A stretch of 64,000 nucleotides of DNA, from the NCBI RefSeq assembly GCF_000688015.1, contig NZ_JIAD01000001.1:2046001-2110000 (forward strand), read 5' to 3'. This DNA is from Eubacterium sp. AB3007. Lineage in GTDB: Bacteria > Bacillota > Clostridia > Peptostreptococcales > Anaerovoracaceae. Every line of letters begins with the position of its first letter. Position 1 is the first letter of the stretch. Below are positions 34,230 to 45,303 of the stretch, one piece after another. The notes under the pieces are model-generated. The model ran no database searches, had not been told where the DNA came from, and was given only the letters and a program-made list of their open reading frames with translations. A program made the translations under genes and the position numbers.

Positions 34230-35872
34230 CATTCACCTACCCGCTTGCGGAAAAACCGGCGCTGGACGGGATCTCTCTGGAGATCCCGGAGGCGGCGTTT
34301 GTTGTTGTGTGCGGAAGATCTGGCTGTGGAAAGTCCACCCTGCTGCGTCACATGAAGAAAAACCTGACGCCATACGGCCGCCGGACCGGAGAGGTCACCT
34401 ATGAGGGTGATCCGGTGATGGAACTGGACGATCGTCGCAGTGCGGCGGAGATCGGTTTTGTGCAGCAGAACCCGGACAACCAGCTGGTGACAGACAAAGT
34501 CTGGCATGAGCTCGCCTTCGGCTTGGAAAGCATGGGGCTGGATAACCAGACCATCCGCCGCCGAGTGGCGGAGATGGCCAGTTATTTCGATATCCAGACC
34601 TGGTTTCGGAGGGACGTGAGCCAGCTCTCCGGCGGCCAGAAGCAGTTGCTGAACCTGGCCTCCATCATGGCCATGCAGCCACGCCTGCTGGTGCTGGATG
34701 AACCGACCTCCCAGCTGGATCCCATCGCGGCATCTGAGTTTCTGCGGACCATCTACAAGATCAACCGGGATATCGGAACCACAGTGGTGATGTCCGAGCA
34801 CCGGTTGGAGGAAGCCTTCCCCATGGCGGATCAGGTGGTGGTGATGGATCACGGGCAGATCATCGCCTGCGATGCGCCCAGGAGGATCGGCCGTTTCATG
34901 GCCGGTGATACCGAGGAGGAGCGGCATCCCATGTTCTACGGGCTGCCAGCGATCACAAAGATTTTTCACGGCGCGGGAGGCCAGGGGGAGAGTCCTCTGA
35001 CGATCCGGGAGGGACGGCTCTGGCTACAGGATCTCATGGCGCACAAAGCAAAGGCAGCCATGCCCGAAAAGAAACCGCTTGCCGCAGGCAAAGCCGACCA
35101 GAATAGGCATCGCACGGTATGCCCCGATTCCGCTATTTCTCTGAAGGAGGTCTGGTTCCGGTACGACCGTCACGCTCCGGATGTGCTCCGCGGCCTGACA
35201 CTGGAGGTACCAAAGAGTAGGCTATTCTGTCTTCTAGGAGGCAACGGGGTAGGCAAGTCTACCACACTGAAAGCCATCTGCAGGATGATCAAACCCCAGC
35301 GGGGCAAGATCCGGGTAGAGGGCAAGCTGGCCATGCTCCCCCAGAATCCGCAGGCCCTATTCACTGAGGTGTGTGTGGAAGATGAGCTGATGGAGGCTTT
35401 GTACCGGGATCCGAGAAGCGATGAGGCGAAGGTGGACGCGGTGATGGAGATGCTCCGGGCGATGGAGATCGAGCACCTTCGAAAGGCGCACCCCTACGAC
35501 CTGTCCGGAGGCGAGCAGCAAAGGCTGGCGCTGGGAAAGGTGCTTCTGCTGGATCCAGAGGTGATCCTGCTTGACGAGCCCACCAAGGGGCTGGATCCCT
35601 TCTTCAAACGTACGTTGGCGAAGGTATTCCGAAAACTGACGGAGGAAGGGAAGACTCTGTTCATGGTCTCCCATGACATAGAATTCTGCGCGGAGTATGG
35701 GGACGACTGCGCCCTGTTCTTCGATGGCGAGGTGGTATCAGCGGGCGAAGCCCGGGCGTTCTTCCGTGGGAACAGCTTCTATACCACCACCGCCAATAGA
35801 ATGGCCCGGGAGTACTTTCCACAGGCCATCACCTGGGAGGAGGTGGCAGCATGCGTGCACGCACAGATTTGA
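34202..35872 (+). CDS. fused two-domain ECF ATPase (EcfA1-EcfA2 type)
   Basis: The 556-residue protein contains two ABC ATPase domains. The first has Walker A GRSGCGKST (about 38-46), signature LSGGQ (about 140) and Walker B LLVLDEPTSQLDP. The second has Walker A GGNGVGKST (about 346), signature LSGGEQQ (about 433) and VILLDEPTKGLDP. Each also has a Q-loop and switch histidine region. The fusion supplies both nucleotide-binding sites of one ECF transporter in a single polypeptide. The gene overlaps EcfT upstream and the S-component gene downstream (22 bases), indicating tight translational coupling. Confidence 0.93.
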   Translation: METIRFSDVTFTYPLAEKPALDGISLEIPEAAFVVVCGRSGCGKSTLLRHMKKNLTPYGRRTGEVTYEGDPVMELDDRRSAAEIGFVQQNPDNQLVTDKVWHELAFGLESMGLDNQTIRRRVAEMASYFDIQTWFRRDVSQLSGGQKQLLNLASIMAMQPRLLVLDEPTSQLDPIAASEFLRTIYKINRDIGTTVVMSEHRLEEAFPMADQVVVMDHGQIIACDAPRRIGRFMAGDTEEERHPMFYGLPAITKIFHGAGGQGESPLTIREGRLWLQDLMAHKAKAAMPEKKPLAAGKADQNRHRTVCPDSAISLKEVWFRYDRHAPDVLRGLTLEVPKSRLFCLLGGNGVGKSTTLKAICRMIKPQRGKIRVEGKLAMLPQNPQALFTEVCVEDELMEALYRDPRSDEAKVDAVMEMLRAMEIEHLRKAHPYDLSGGEQQRLALGKVLLLDPEVILLDEPTKGLDPFFKRTLAKVFRKLTEEGKTLFMVSHDIEFCAEYGDDCALFFDGEVVSAGEARAFFRGNSFYTTTANRMAREYFPQAITWEEVAACVHAQI

Positions 35873-36825
35873 GCGACATGACCCAATACGCAGCCGCCGC
35901 CCAAAAGCGTACCCATGTAGCCGCGCTGCTGATCCTGGGACTGATGCCGCTGACCATTCTGGCGGTGACGTTCCTGCTGGGCAGCAACCTGTACATGGTG
36001 GGAAGCCTGCTGATCATCGTGTACACCATGGTGCCGTTTTTCATGGTGTTCGAGCGACGGCGGCCAAAGGCCAGAGAGATCGTGCTGATCGCCATGATGT
36101 CTGCCCTGACGGTGGTGATCCACCTGTTCTTCCACCTGACCATTCCGTTGCAGGCGGGGACGGCCATGGTGATCATCTCCGGCATTTCCCTGGGGCCGGA
36201 AGCAGGTTTTCTGGTGGGGGCGCTGGCTCGTTTTGTTTGTAATTTCTATATGGGTCAGGGCCCGTGGACGCCCTGGCAAATGTTCTGTTGGGGGATGCTG
36301 GGATTTCTGGCGGGACTGGCCTTCAACAAGATCGACTATGCCCAGGTACGGAATCGGACCTTTCGGGAAAGCATCGCCTCTCGGAGTTTTCAGGTGGTCA
36401 TGGGACCGGTGCTCTGCGTGCTGTTCGCAGCGGCTCTGGCCTACATCAGTTATCTCATCGTACCTGGCGAAGACCAGACCTTCTTTGGTTGGCGTCTGTA
36501 TGTGTTCGGCGCTCTTGGACTTCTGGCAGGGGTCCTTCTGCAGCGCAGACGCCTCCCTGTAGACGGCGTGACCATGGCACTCTTCACTTTCTTTACGGTG
36601 TTCATTCTTTACGGCGGAATCATGAACGTGTGCGCCATGGTGACCTCCTCCGTCATGCCTGGTGGTAGACCCATCAGTCTGAACACTCTGCGCCTTCTAT
36701 ACATCAGTGGCGTACCCTATGATGCTTCTCATGCCCTCACCGCCGCCGTCTTCATTTTCCTGTTCGGAGATCTGTTCATCCGGAAACTGGAACGCATCAA
36801 GATCAAGTACGGGATCTACCGTTGA
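35851..36825 (+). CDS. ECF transporter substrate-binding S component (cobalamin inferred)
   Basis: A 324-residue integral membrane protein with about eight hydrophobic segments, overlapping the ATPase gene by 22 bases. The central part (about 70-215) looks like an ECF S component: small-residue-rich helices, LGPEAGFLVGALARFVCNFYMG and the PWTPWQM motif before a Gly-rich helix. It is longer than usual S components (roughly 170-220 residues), with extra hydrophobic segments at both ends. The substrate cannot be read directly. Cobalamin (CbrT-like) is inferred from the transcobalamin-like genes in the same operon and the surrounding cobalamin riboswitches. Confidence 0.72.
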   Translation: MRARTDLSDMTQYAAAAQKRTHVAALLILGLMPLTILAVTFLLGSNLYMVGSLLIIVYTMVPFFMVFERRRPKAREIVLIAMMSALTVVIHLFFHLTIPLQAGTAMVIISGISLGPEAGFLVGALARFVCNFYMGQGPWTPWQMFCWGMLGFLAGLAFNKIDYAQVRNRTFRESIASRSFQVVMGPVLCVLFAAALAYISYLIVPGEDQTFFGWRLYVFGALGLLAGVLLQRRRLPVDGVTMALFTFFTVFILYGGIMNVCAMVTSSVMPGGRPISLNTLRLLYISGVPYDASHALTAAVFIFLFGDLFIRKLERIKIKYGIYR

Positions 36826-36866
36826 GGAGAATCGGTATCTTTTCATTTTTTGATAGTATAACACTT

Positions 36867-36908
36867 GCCGCAGGTTTCGGTGGTGGCCCGGAGCCTGCGG
36901 CCTTTTCT
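36867..36908 (+). terminator. intrinsic terminator of the ECF operon
   Basis: GCCGCAGG / CCTGCGGC stem (36867-36874 with 36894-36901) followed by CTTTTCT, 42 bases after the S-component stop. Confidence 0.75.
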
Positions 36909-36918
36909 GTTGGTGCGG

Positions 36919-36947
36919 TTGTGTTTTCACAGAGCGGATGATATAAT
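36919..36947 (+). promoter_or_regulatory. promoter of pcrA-ligA
   Basis: TTGTGT, 17 bases, TATAAT, about 46 bases before the pcrA start. Confidence 0.7.
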
Positions 36948-36993
36948 GTCTAAAGTTGGCTGAATAGCAGGGACAAAGGAGAAAGAGATATAC

Positions 36994-39198
36994 ATGAACC
37001 TAGACCATCTGAACGATAAGCAGCGGGAAGCTGCCATGCACATAGACGGGCCGCTGTTGATCCTGGCCGGAGCAGGCTCCGGCAAGACCAGCACCATGAC
37101 CCACCGGATCGCCTATCTGGTAGAGCAGGGGGTGGCCCCCTGGAACATCCTGGCGGTGACCTTCACCAACAAGGCGGCGGGGGAAATGAAGAGCCGGGTG
37201 GAGGACCTGGTGGGTGACACCCGGGGTATGTGGATCATGACCTTCCACGCCATGTGCCTCCGGATCCTCCGGCAGAACCCGGAGATCGTGGGCTATGAGA
37301 AGAACTTTGTGATCTACGATACCACCGACCAGAAGACCCTGGTGAAGAACATACTGAAGGAGAAGGGCATCAGCGAGAAGGAGTACTCCCCCCAGTACCT
37401 GCTGGCGGCCATCAGCCACAGCAAGGAGAAGGGGCTTGGGCCTGCAGAGGTGAAGGCCCAGTCTTCAGAGGGTTACAGGACCAATGTGATCTGCGGCGTC
37501 TACGAGGCATACCAGAAGGCCCTGCGCCAGAACAACGCCATGGATTTCGATGACATCCTGCTGAACTGCCTGCGGCTTTTCCAGAAGGATGAGGGGGTTC
37601 TGCTCCAGTATCAGGAGCGGTTCCGTTACATCATGGTGGACGAGTATCAGGACACCAACCACATTCAGTACGAACTGGTGGCCATGCTGGCAGCGGGCCA
37701 TCACAATCTCTGCGTGGTGGGGGATGACGACCAGTGCATCTACCAGTGGCGAGGCGCTGATATCCGGAACATTCTGGATTTTGAGGAGGATTTTCCGGAG
37801 ACCAAAGTCATCAAGCTGGAACAGAACTACCGCTCTGTGGGAAACATCCTTGCGGCGGCCCACTCCGTCATTTGCAACAACCGGGGCCGGAAGAACAAGA
37901 AACTCTGGACCACCCGGGACGCCGGCAGCAAGATCATCTATCAGCGGCTAGAACACGACGGGGCAGAAGCCGGGTACATCGCCCGGGAGATCGAATCACT
38001 GCACCGAAAGGGGCGACCCCTGACCGATTTCGCCATCCTGTACCGGACCAATGCGCAGTCCCGCATTTTCGAGACAGTGCTGTCCCGGTATGCTGTCCCC
38101 TACCGTGTCCTTTCCGGTATGCGCTACTACGACCGGAAGGAAGTCAAGGATGCCATGGCCTATCTTCGCCTGGTGGTGAACCCGAAGGACGATTTGTCTC
38201 TGCGCCGGATCATCAACGAACCCAAGCGGGGTATGGGGCCCAAGACCGTGGACAAGATCGCTGCCTTTGCCCAGGTACGGGGCGAAAGCCTGCTTGAGGC
38301 TTTGTGCGCGGAGGAGGTGCAGGAGACCCTGCCTGGCAAAGCCTACGACAAGGTGTGCGACCTGGTGATGACGCTGGCCACCTGCCGCCGGGAGCGTGAG
38401 AACCTGACGGTGCTGGAGATCTACGAGACACTGCTGGACAAGTCCGGTTACCTGGAAGCTCTGGAGCAGGCGCGCACCATCGAGGCGGAAGGCCGCATCG
38501 AGAACCTGATGGAATTCAGGACCGTTATCACCGACTACGAGAAGAGTGCGGAGAATCCCACCATCGAGGAGTTCATGGAGAATCTGACGTTAGCCGCGGA
38601 GGTGGACAACTACGACGAGAACCAGGATACGGTGACCCTGATGACCATGCACAGCGCCAAGGGAATGGAGTTCCCGGTGGTGTTCATGCCCGGCATGGAG
38701 GACGGCCTCTTCCCGGGGAACAAAGCCTTTGACAGCAGCGATGCCATGGAGGAGGAGCGCCGCCTTTGCTACGTAGGGATGACCAGAGCCAAGGAACTGC
38801 TCTATCTCACCAGCGCCGAGCAGCGGACTCGCTATGGTCGTACAGAGTACACCAGGGAATCTCAGTTCCTGCGGGAGCTGGACAAGAACCTGGTGAAGGG
38901 TTCTGACGTTTATCAGCAGCGGGCAAGCCACGGCGGGCCGGGGGTGAGTACCGGCAGCTACGACGGGTTCAAGGAGAAGCCTTACAAACCCTTCGATTCC
39001 CTGAAGTACGCCCGCATGTCCACCAAACAGACTGCCGCCGGAGGGGACACGGATCTGGCTCCGGGAGACCGGGTGAGGCACAACAAGTTTGGTACCGGCA
39101 TGGTGGTGGAAAACAACGGTAAGATCATCCAGATCATGTTCGACGAGGTAGGCCTGAAGAAAATGGCCGTGGGCGTTGCCCCGCTGAAGAAACTGTAG
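36994..39198 (+). CDS. pcrA: ATP-dependent DNA helicase PcrA (UvrD/Rep family)
   Basis: The 734-residue SF1A helicase begins LNDKQREA, with Walker A AGAGSGKT (about 25-32), motif Ia AVTFTNKAAGEM, Walker B VDEYQDTN, motif III GDDDQCIYQWRGA, motif IV LEQNYRS, motif V TMHSAKGMEFPVV and motif VI YVGMTRAKELL. The C-terminal GDRVRHNKFGTG segment is the Tudor-like tail typical of PcrA. It unwinds DNA in repair and plasmid replication and removes RecA. It is followed after six bases by ligA, a common gene order in Bacillota. Confidence 0.96.
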   Translation: MNLDHLNDKQREAAMHIDGPLLILAGAGSGKTSTMTHRIAYLVEQGVAPWNILAVTFTNKAAGEMKSRVEDLVGDTRGMWIMTFHAMCLRILRQNPEIVGYEKNFVIYDTTDQKTLVKNILKEKGISEKEYSPQYLLAAISHSKEKGLGPAEVKAQSSEGYRTNVICGVYEAYQKALRQNNAMDFDDILLNCLRLFQKDEGVLLQYQERFRYIMVDEYQDTNHIQYELVAMLAAGHHNLCVVGDDDQCIYQWRGADIRNILDFEEDFPETKVIKLEQNYRSVGNILAAAHSVICNNRGRKNKKLWTTRDAGSKIIYQRLEHDGAEAGYIAREIESLHRKGRPLTDFAILYRTNAQSRIFETVLSRYAVPYRVLSGMRYYDRKEVKDAMAYLRLVVNPKDDLSLRRIINEPKRGMGPKTVDKIAAFAQVRGESLLEALCAEEVQETLPGKAYDKVCDLVMTLATCRRERENLTVLEIYETLLDKSGYLEALEQARTIEAEGRIENLMEFRTVITDYEKSAENPTIEEFMENLTLAAEVDNYDENQDTVTLMTMHSAKGMEFPVVFMPGMEDGLFPGNKAFDSSDAMEEERRLCYVGMTRAKELLYLTSAEQRTRYGRTEYTRESQFLRELDKNLVKGSDVYQQRASHGGPGVSTGSYDGFKEKPYKPFDSLKYARMSTKQTAAGGDTDLAPGDRVRHNKFGTGMVVENNGKIIQIMFDEVGLKKMAVGVAPLKKL

Positions 39199-39204
39199 AG
39201 GAAT

Positions 39205-41184
39205 ATGGACAAGAAACAAGCAATATTAGATAGAATCGATCTGCTGAACCGGGCAGCCCGGGCCTACTACCAGGAGGCCGCGGAGATCATGCCCAACGTG
39301 GAATACGACAGGCTGTACGACGAGCTGGTGGAGTGGGAGAAAGAGACGGGATTGGTGTTTGCCAACAGTCCTACCCAGAACGTGGGGTACGAGGTCCTGT
39401 CGGAACTGCCCAAGGAGCGTCATCCCAGCCGGATGCTCTCCCTGGACAAGACCAAGAGTCGGGAAGAACTGGCCACATGGTTGGGAGACCAGGAAGGACT
39501 GCTCTCCTGGAAGCTGGATGGACTGACCATCGTGTTGACCTACGAGGGTGGCGAACTGGTGAAGGCACTGACCCGAGGCAATGGAGAGATCGGGGAAGTC
39601 ATCACCCAGAACGCGAAGGTGTTTGCCAACGTGCCGTTGAGGATCCCCTTTACCGGGCGCCTTGTGCTCCGTGGGGAGGCCATCATCACCTACAGCCAGT
39701 TTCAGAAGATCAACGAAAAGATCGGTGACGTGGAGGCGAAATACAAGAACCCGCGGAATCTATGCAGCGGGTCGGTGAGACAGCTGGACCCTGCGGTCAC
39801 CAGGTCGCGTCATGTGCGTTTTCTGGCCTTCTCTCTGGTGGAGGCGGAAGGCGCTGGCGCCCCGGATTTTGGGGGACGCCGCAGCGGGCAGCTTGCCTGG
39901 CTGCGGGAGCAGGGGTTTGATGTTGTGAAATTCAAGGCAGTGACGGCGGCAACGGTAATAGAGGAAGTGGGACGTTTCGAGGCCGCGATCTCTGAGAATG
40001 ATTTCCCTTCCGATGGCTTGGTGCTCCTGTTTGATGACATTGAATTCGGACGGTCTTTGGGGAGCACGGCCAAGTTCCCAAGGGATTCCATCGCTTTCAA
40101 GTGGGCCGATCAACAGGAGGAGACGGTGCTCCGTGAGATCGAGTGGAGCGCTTCCCGGACGGGGCTCATCAATCCGGTGGCAATCTTTGATCCGGTAGAA
40201 CTGGAGGGAACCACAGTATCCCGGGCTTCCGTCCACAATATCAGTATCCTGAGAGACCTGGAACTTGGCATCGGGGACAGGATCCTGGTCTACAAAGCCA
40301 ACATGATCATTCCGCAGATCGCGGAGAACCTTACCAGGAGCGGGAGGCTTCCGATTCCAGAAACCTGTCCGGTATGTGGTGCGCCCACCGAGATCCGGGA
40401 TGAAAACGGGGTAGCAACACTGCGGTGTGGAAACCCCGCATGTCCCGCCAAGCAGATCAAGGGGTTCAGCCTGTTCGTATCCCGGGATGCCATGAATATA
40501 GAAGGCCTCAGTGAATCCACGCTGGAGAAACTGGTAGATCTTGGCCTGGTGAAGACGCCGGCGGATCTGTTCCGCCTGGAAGGCGCCAGAGAAGAGATCG
40601 TCAGTATGGAGGGGTTCGGAGAGAAATCTTACCAGAATCTTATGGCGGCCTGTGAGGCCGCCCGGGAAACTACCCCGGCCAGGCTGCTCTATGCCTTGGG
40701 GATCCCGGAGGTGGGGGTGGCAACGGCCAAGCTGATTGCCTCTGCCTGCGGAGGCGATTGGGAGACGATGCAGGCGCTGGATGTGGACGGCCTGATGCAG
40801 ATCAAGGGCATCGGCGAAGTGATGGCGGCAGCTTACGTGCGGTGGTTTCAGGATCCGGAGCATCTGGCATTGGTGGAAGATCTGCGGAGTCTTGTGCACT
40901 TCCAGGAAGAAGAACATACAGAAGGAGACGCCTTCCTGGAGGGAGTGACCTTTGTGATCACCGGGTCACTGGAGCATTTCAGCAATCGAAACGCCCTGCG
41001 CGACGAGATCGAAAAGGTCGGCGGCAAGGTGGCCGGGTCGGTCAGCCGCAAGACCGATTACCTGATAAACAACGACGTGACCTCCATGTCCGGAAAAAAC
41101 AAGAAAGCTCAGGAACTGGGGGTACCTATCATTGATGAAGAGACTATCCTGCGTTGGCTGGAGAAAGGGGCGATCGATGAGTGA
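39205..41184 (+). CDS. ligA: NAD-dependent DNA ligase LigA
   Basis: The 659-residue protein has domain Ia motifs (YYQ..., MPNVEYDRLYDEL). The adenylation lysine lies in SWKLDG (K103), a KLDG variant of the usual KIDG, followed by TRGNG. OB-fold motifs follow, then a four-cysteine zinc finger (CPVCG ... CGNPACPAK), helix-hairpin-helix repeats with IKGIGEVMAA and a C-terminal BRCT domain (about 575-655). It seals nicks during replication and repair using NAD. The KLDG/TRGNG spelling is shared, as far as I recall, by many Clostridia and is not a defect. It overlaps the next gene by eight bases. Confidence 0.95.
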   Translation: MDKKQAILDRIDLLNRAARAYYQEAAEIMPNVEYDRLYDELVEWEKETGLVFANSPTQNVGYEVLSELPKERHPSRMLSLDKTKSREELATWLGDQEGLLSWKLDGLTIVLTYEGGELVKALTRGNGEIGEVITQNAKVFANVPLRIPFTGRLVLRGEAIITYSQFQKINEKIGDVEAKYKNPRNLCSGSVRQLDPAVTRSRHVRFLAFSLVEAEGAGAPDFGGRRSGQLAWLREQGFDVVKFKAVTAATVIEEVGRFEAAISENDFPSDGLVLLFDDIEFGRSLGSTAKFPRDSIAFKWADQQEETVLREIEWSASRTGLINPVAIFDPVELEGTTVSRASVHNISILRDLELGIGDRILVYKANMIIPQIAENLTRSGRLPIPETCPVCGAPTEIRDENGVATLRCGNPACPAKQIKGFSLFVSRDAMNIEGLSESTLEKLVDLGLVKTPADLFRLEGAREEIVSMEGFGEKSYQNLMAACEAARETTPARLLYALGIPEVGVATAKLIASACGGDWETMQALDVDGLMQIKGIGEVMAAAYVRWFQDPEHLALVEDLRSLVHFQEEEHTEGDAFLEGVTFVITGSLEHFSNRNALRDEIEKVGGKVAGSVSRKTDYLINNDVTSMSGKNKKAQELGVPIIDEETILRWLEKGAIDE

Positions 41185-42220
41185 ACTGAAAATTGGAAAA
41201 CTGGATAACGATGTACTGAAGAGGATCGTCATCGACAAGATCCGTCTGAAACGTCCAGAGGTGCGGACTCGGGCCGGTGTAGGTGAAGACTGCGCGGTGA
41301 TCGATTTTGGGGAGTACGAGTGTGTGATCTCCACAGATCCCATCACTGCGGATGTGCAAGATATCGGTCGACTTGCGATCCATATCTCCTGTAACGACAT
41401 TGCCAGCAACGGAATCGAACCGCTGGGGATCACCCTGGCCTGCATGCTCCCACCGGGGACGACAGAGCAGGATATTGCCCATATCATGGAGCAGGCTGCC
41501 CAGGCGGCGGAGGAGGCAGGGGTCGAAATCATCGGTGGCCATACGGAGATCACTCCGGTGGTGACCCAGCCGGTGATTGTGTCCACTGCGTTCGGCCGGG
41601 GCCTGGCAGGTGCATCCCAAAGTGCACGTCGTATGCGGCCAGGGGACATGCTCTTGATGACTAAGACTGCCGGCTTAGAAGGTACCGGCATCATCGCAGT
41701 CGAGCGTCAAGATGAACTGGCAGGGATCCTGTCGCCAGAAGAACTGGAACATGCAGAGGAGATGATCCGTCAGGTCAGTGTGGTGCGCGAAGGTCTGGTG
41801 GCCGGTGAGATCGGAACTACCGGCATGCACGATGTCACAGAAGGCGGCATCTACGGTGCGATATGGGAGATGTGCCGGGTAGCCGGACTGGGAGCACGCA
41901 TCGATGAAACCTCCATTCCTGTAGATCCTGTGACAATCAAGATCTGCGAACATTATGGATTGGACTATCACCGCCTGATTTCCAGCGGGTGCATGCTGAT
42001 CGCCGCTTCTCCTGCAAAGGCGTATGACATCGTGGTGGCTTGCCAGCGGATGGACCCTCCGGTGGAGGCCTCTGTCATCGGCCGCGTGTACGAGGGAAGC
42101 GCGGGGGTAAAGGCTTTGTGCAGAGATGGTCGTGAGAGACGCATCGCTCCGCCTGCCGCCGATGAACTGTACAAAGTCATTGCCAGGGATATTAAGGTTG
42201 ATCGCGATGAAAAAGCTTGA
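41177..42220 (+). CDS. AIR synthase-related (HypE/PurM-like) ATP-binding protein
   Basis: The protein has 347 residues from the ATG overlapping the ligA stop codon. N- and C-terminal PurM-like halves are present: AGVGEDCAVID, ISTDPITADVQDIGRLAIHISCNDIASNG type segments, GGHTEITPVV, TKTAGLEGTGIIA and GMHDVTEGGI. The layout resembles HypE and other AIR synthase-related proteins, but no hydrogenase maturation genes accompany it and the C-terminal HypE cysteine is not seen. A role in activating a small acid or cofactor by ATP is all that can be said. Confidence 0.8.
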   Translation: MSELKIGKLDNDVLKRIVIDKIRLKRPEVRTRAGVGEDCAVIDFGEYECVISTDPITADVQDIGRLAIHISCNDIASNGIEPLGITLACMLPPGTTEQDIAHIMEQAAQAAEEAGVEIIGGHTEITPVVTQPVIVSTAFGRGLAGASQSARRMRPGDMLLMTKTAGLEGTGIIAVERQDELAGILSPEELEHAEEMIRQVSVVREGLVAGEIGTTGMHDVTEGGIYGAIWEMCRVAGLGARIDETSIPVDPVTIKICEHYGLDYHRLISSGCMLIAASPAKAYDIVVACQRMDPPVEASVIGRVYEGSAGVKALCRDGRERRIAPPAADELYKVIARDIKVDRDEKA

Positions 42221-43166
42221 GACGATTTGCTCGTTCGTTGGGAACTACATGGCTATTATCGTGTTGGTAGTGGCGGCGGTGTCTTTGTTTGTTCCAGATG
42301 CGGCGCTTTGGGTGCAGACCTCATGGGTCAATTACCTGCTGATGGTGGTCATGTTCGGCATGGGGCTGACACTGAAAGGGGAGGATTTCAAGTACGTCTT
42401 CCGTCATCCCCGTAACATTCTTATCGGATGTGTCAGCCAGTTTGCCATCATGCCTCTGCTGGCCTTTGGTCTGGGAACGATCTTTCAGCTGGATACCGCG
42501 ATGCTTGCTGGTGTAGTGCTGGTGGGAACATGCCCCGGAGGCACATCCAGCAATGTGATTACTTATCTTTCGGAAGGGGACGTGGCTCTCTCGGTGGGCA
42601 TGACCGGAGTGAACACTCTGGTGGCGCCCCTCCTGACACCGGCCATCACCTATCTGCTCCTCCATACGAGCATTGAGGTGGATGTGTGGAGCATGTTCCT
42701 GTCTATCATCGAGGTGGTTATTATTCCTGTTGCACTAGGGCTTCTGATCAACCATTTTTGGGGAAGGGCCGCAGAACTGTTTGGAAACATCCTGCCGTTG
42801 GTATCGGTCACCGCCATCTGTCTGATCATCATGGCTGTGGTTTCTCACAACGCTGAGAAGATCCTGACCTCGGGCGCGGTGATCCTGACGGTGGTCATCC
42901 TGCACAACCTGCTGGGCTATGCCTGCGGCTTTGGCCTGGGCAAGCTGCTTAGGCTGGAAGTTCCGAAAGTGAAGACGCTCTCCATTGAGATCGGTATGCA
43001 GAATTCCGGGCTGGCCACCTCACTGGCGGCAACGGCATTCCCAGATCTCGCCATGGCCACAGTTCCGGGAGCGGTTTTCTCAGTGTGGCATAACATTTCC
43101 GGCGCGGTGCTTGCGAGTGTGTACAGGCGGTGGAAGGAGTGTGTCAAAGGGGACGGTTCTTTTTGA
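42207..43166 (+). CDS. bile acid:sodium symporter family (BASS) transporter
   Basis: The protein has 319 residues from the ATG overlapping the previous gene by 14 bases. It has about nine to ten hydrophobic helices and the family motifs GMGLTL, LVGTCPGGTSSNVITYLSEGD and IEIGMQNSGLA. BASS transporters import organic anions with sodium; bacterial members carry pantoate, pyruvate-like acids or bile acids, and the substrate here is not evident. The last few codons and the stop lie inside a palindromic repeat (43140-43170), so the C terminus has been shaped by that element. Confidence 0.88.
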   Translation: MKKLETICSFVGNYMAIIVLVVAAVSLFVPDAALWVQTSWVNYLLMVVMFGMGLTLKGEDFKYVFRHPRNILIGCVSQFAIMPLLAFGLGTIFQLDTAMLAGVVLVGTCPGGTSSNVITYLSEGDVALSVGMTGVNTLVAPLLTPAITYLLLHTSIEVDVWSMFLSIIEVVIIPVALGLLINHFWGRAAELFGNILPLVSVTAICLIIMAVVSHNAEKILTSGAVILTVVILHNLLGYACGFGLGKLLRLEVPKVKTLSIEIGMQNSGLATSLAATAFPDLAMATVPGAVFSVWHNISGAVLASVYRRWKECVKGDGSF

Positions 43167-43170
43167 CACA
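43140..43170. repeat. TGTGTCAAA-type palindromic repeat, copy 1
   Basis: TGTGTCAAA, GGGGACGGTTC, TTTTTGACACA: arms are inverted repeats. A copy in opposite orientation with one mismatch over 31 bases occurs at 55567-55597. It covers the stop codon of the symporter gene and may act as a terminator. Confidence 0.85.
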
Positions 43171-43229
43171 CTTTTGGCACCCCTTGCCTTTTTTCACTCA
43201 ATCAACACAAAAAAACTTCCCAAAAACAG

Positions 43230-43258
43230 TTGACATATTGCTGACTAAGACATACAAT
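43230..43258 (+). promoter_or_regulatory. groESL promoter
   Basis: TTGACA, 17 bases, TACAAT, ending 12 bases before the CIRCE operator. Confidence 0.85.
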
Positions 43259-43269
43259 ATAACTGTTGA

Positions 43270-43296
43270 TTAGCACTCGAACGGACTGAGTGCTAA
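43270..43296. promoter_or_regulatory. CIRCE operator (HrcA binding site)
   Basis: Perfect TTAGCACTC, nine bases, GAGTGCTAA. HrcA binding here represses groESL in the absence of heat stress. Confidence 0.97.
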
Positions 43297-43363
43297 CATA
43301 AGGAAGACCCGGTGGCCGAAAGGCGCCGTGGAATAGAGTTTTGGTACGCAGGAGGTAATAGAA

Positions 43364-43645
43364 ATGAGTTTTGGAATCAAACCGCTGGGCGCGAGAGTCG
43401 TCATCAAGAAGATCGAGGCTGAGGAGAAGACCGCAGGTGGTATCATCCTCACCAGCTCCGCCAAGGAAGCACCGCAGTACGCAGAGGTCGTGGCAGTAGG
43501 CCCCGGCACCAAGGACGAGGATATGGAAGTCAAGGTTGGTGACAAGGTCGTATTCTCCAAGTACGCAGGCACCGAGATCAAGTTCGAAGGCGAAGAGTAT
43601 TCCATCATGGACCAGTCAGGTATTCTGGCTGTGGTCGAGAAATAG
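43364..43645 (+). CDS. groES: co-chaperonin GroES
   Basis: The 93-residue protein has the family pattern [25 protein letters not shown], a mobile-loop region and the [14 protein letters not shown] segment. It forms the heptameric lid on GroEL. The start follows AGGAGGT. It is first gene of the CIRCE-controlled pair, 23 bases before groEL. Confidence 0.97.
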   Translation: MSFGIKPLGARVVIKKIEAEEKTAGGIILTSSAKEAPQYAEVVAVGPGTKDEDMEVKVGDKVVFSKYAGTEIKFEGEEYSIMDQSGILAVVEK

Positions 43646-43653
43646 TCATATAG

Positions 43654-45301
<1,648 letters not shown>

Positions 45302-45303
<2 letters not shown>

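Noticed and set aside
39205..41184. Defective DNA ligase because of KLDG/TRGNG at the active site
   Set aside because: The nucleophilic lysine is present and this spelling is, as far as I recall, usual in clostridial LigA.
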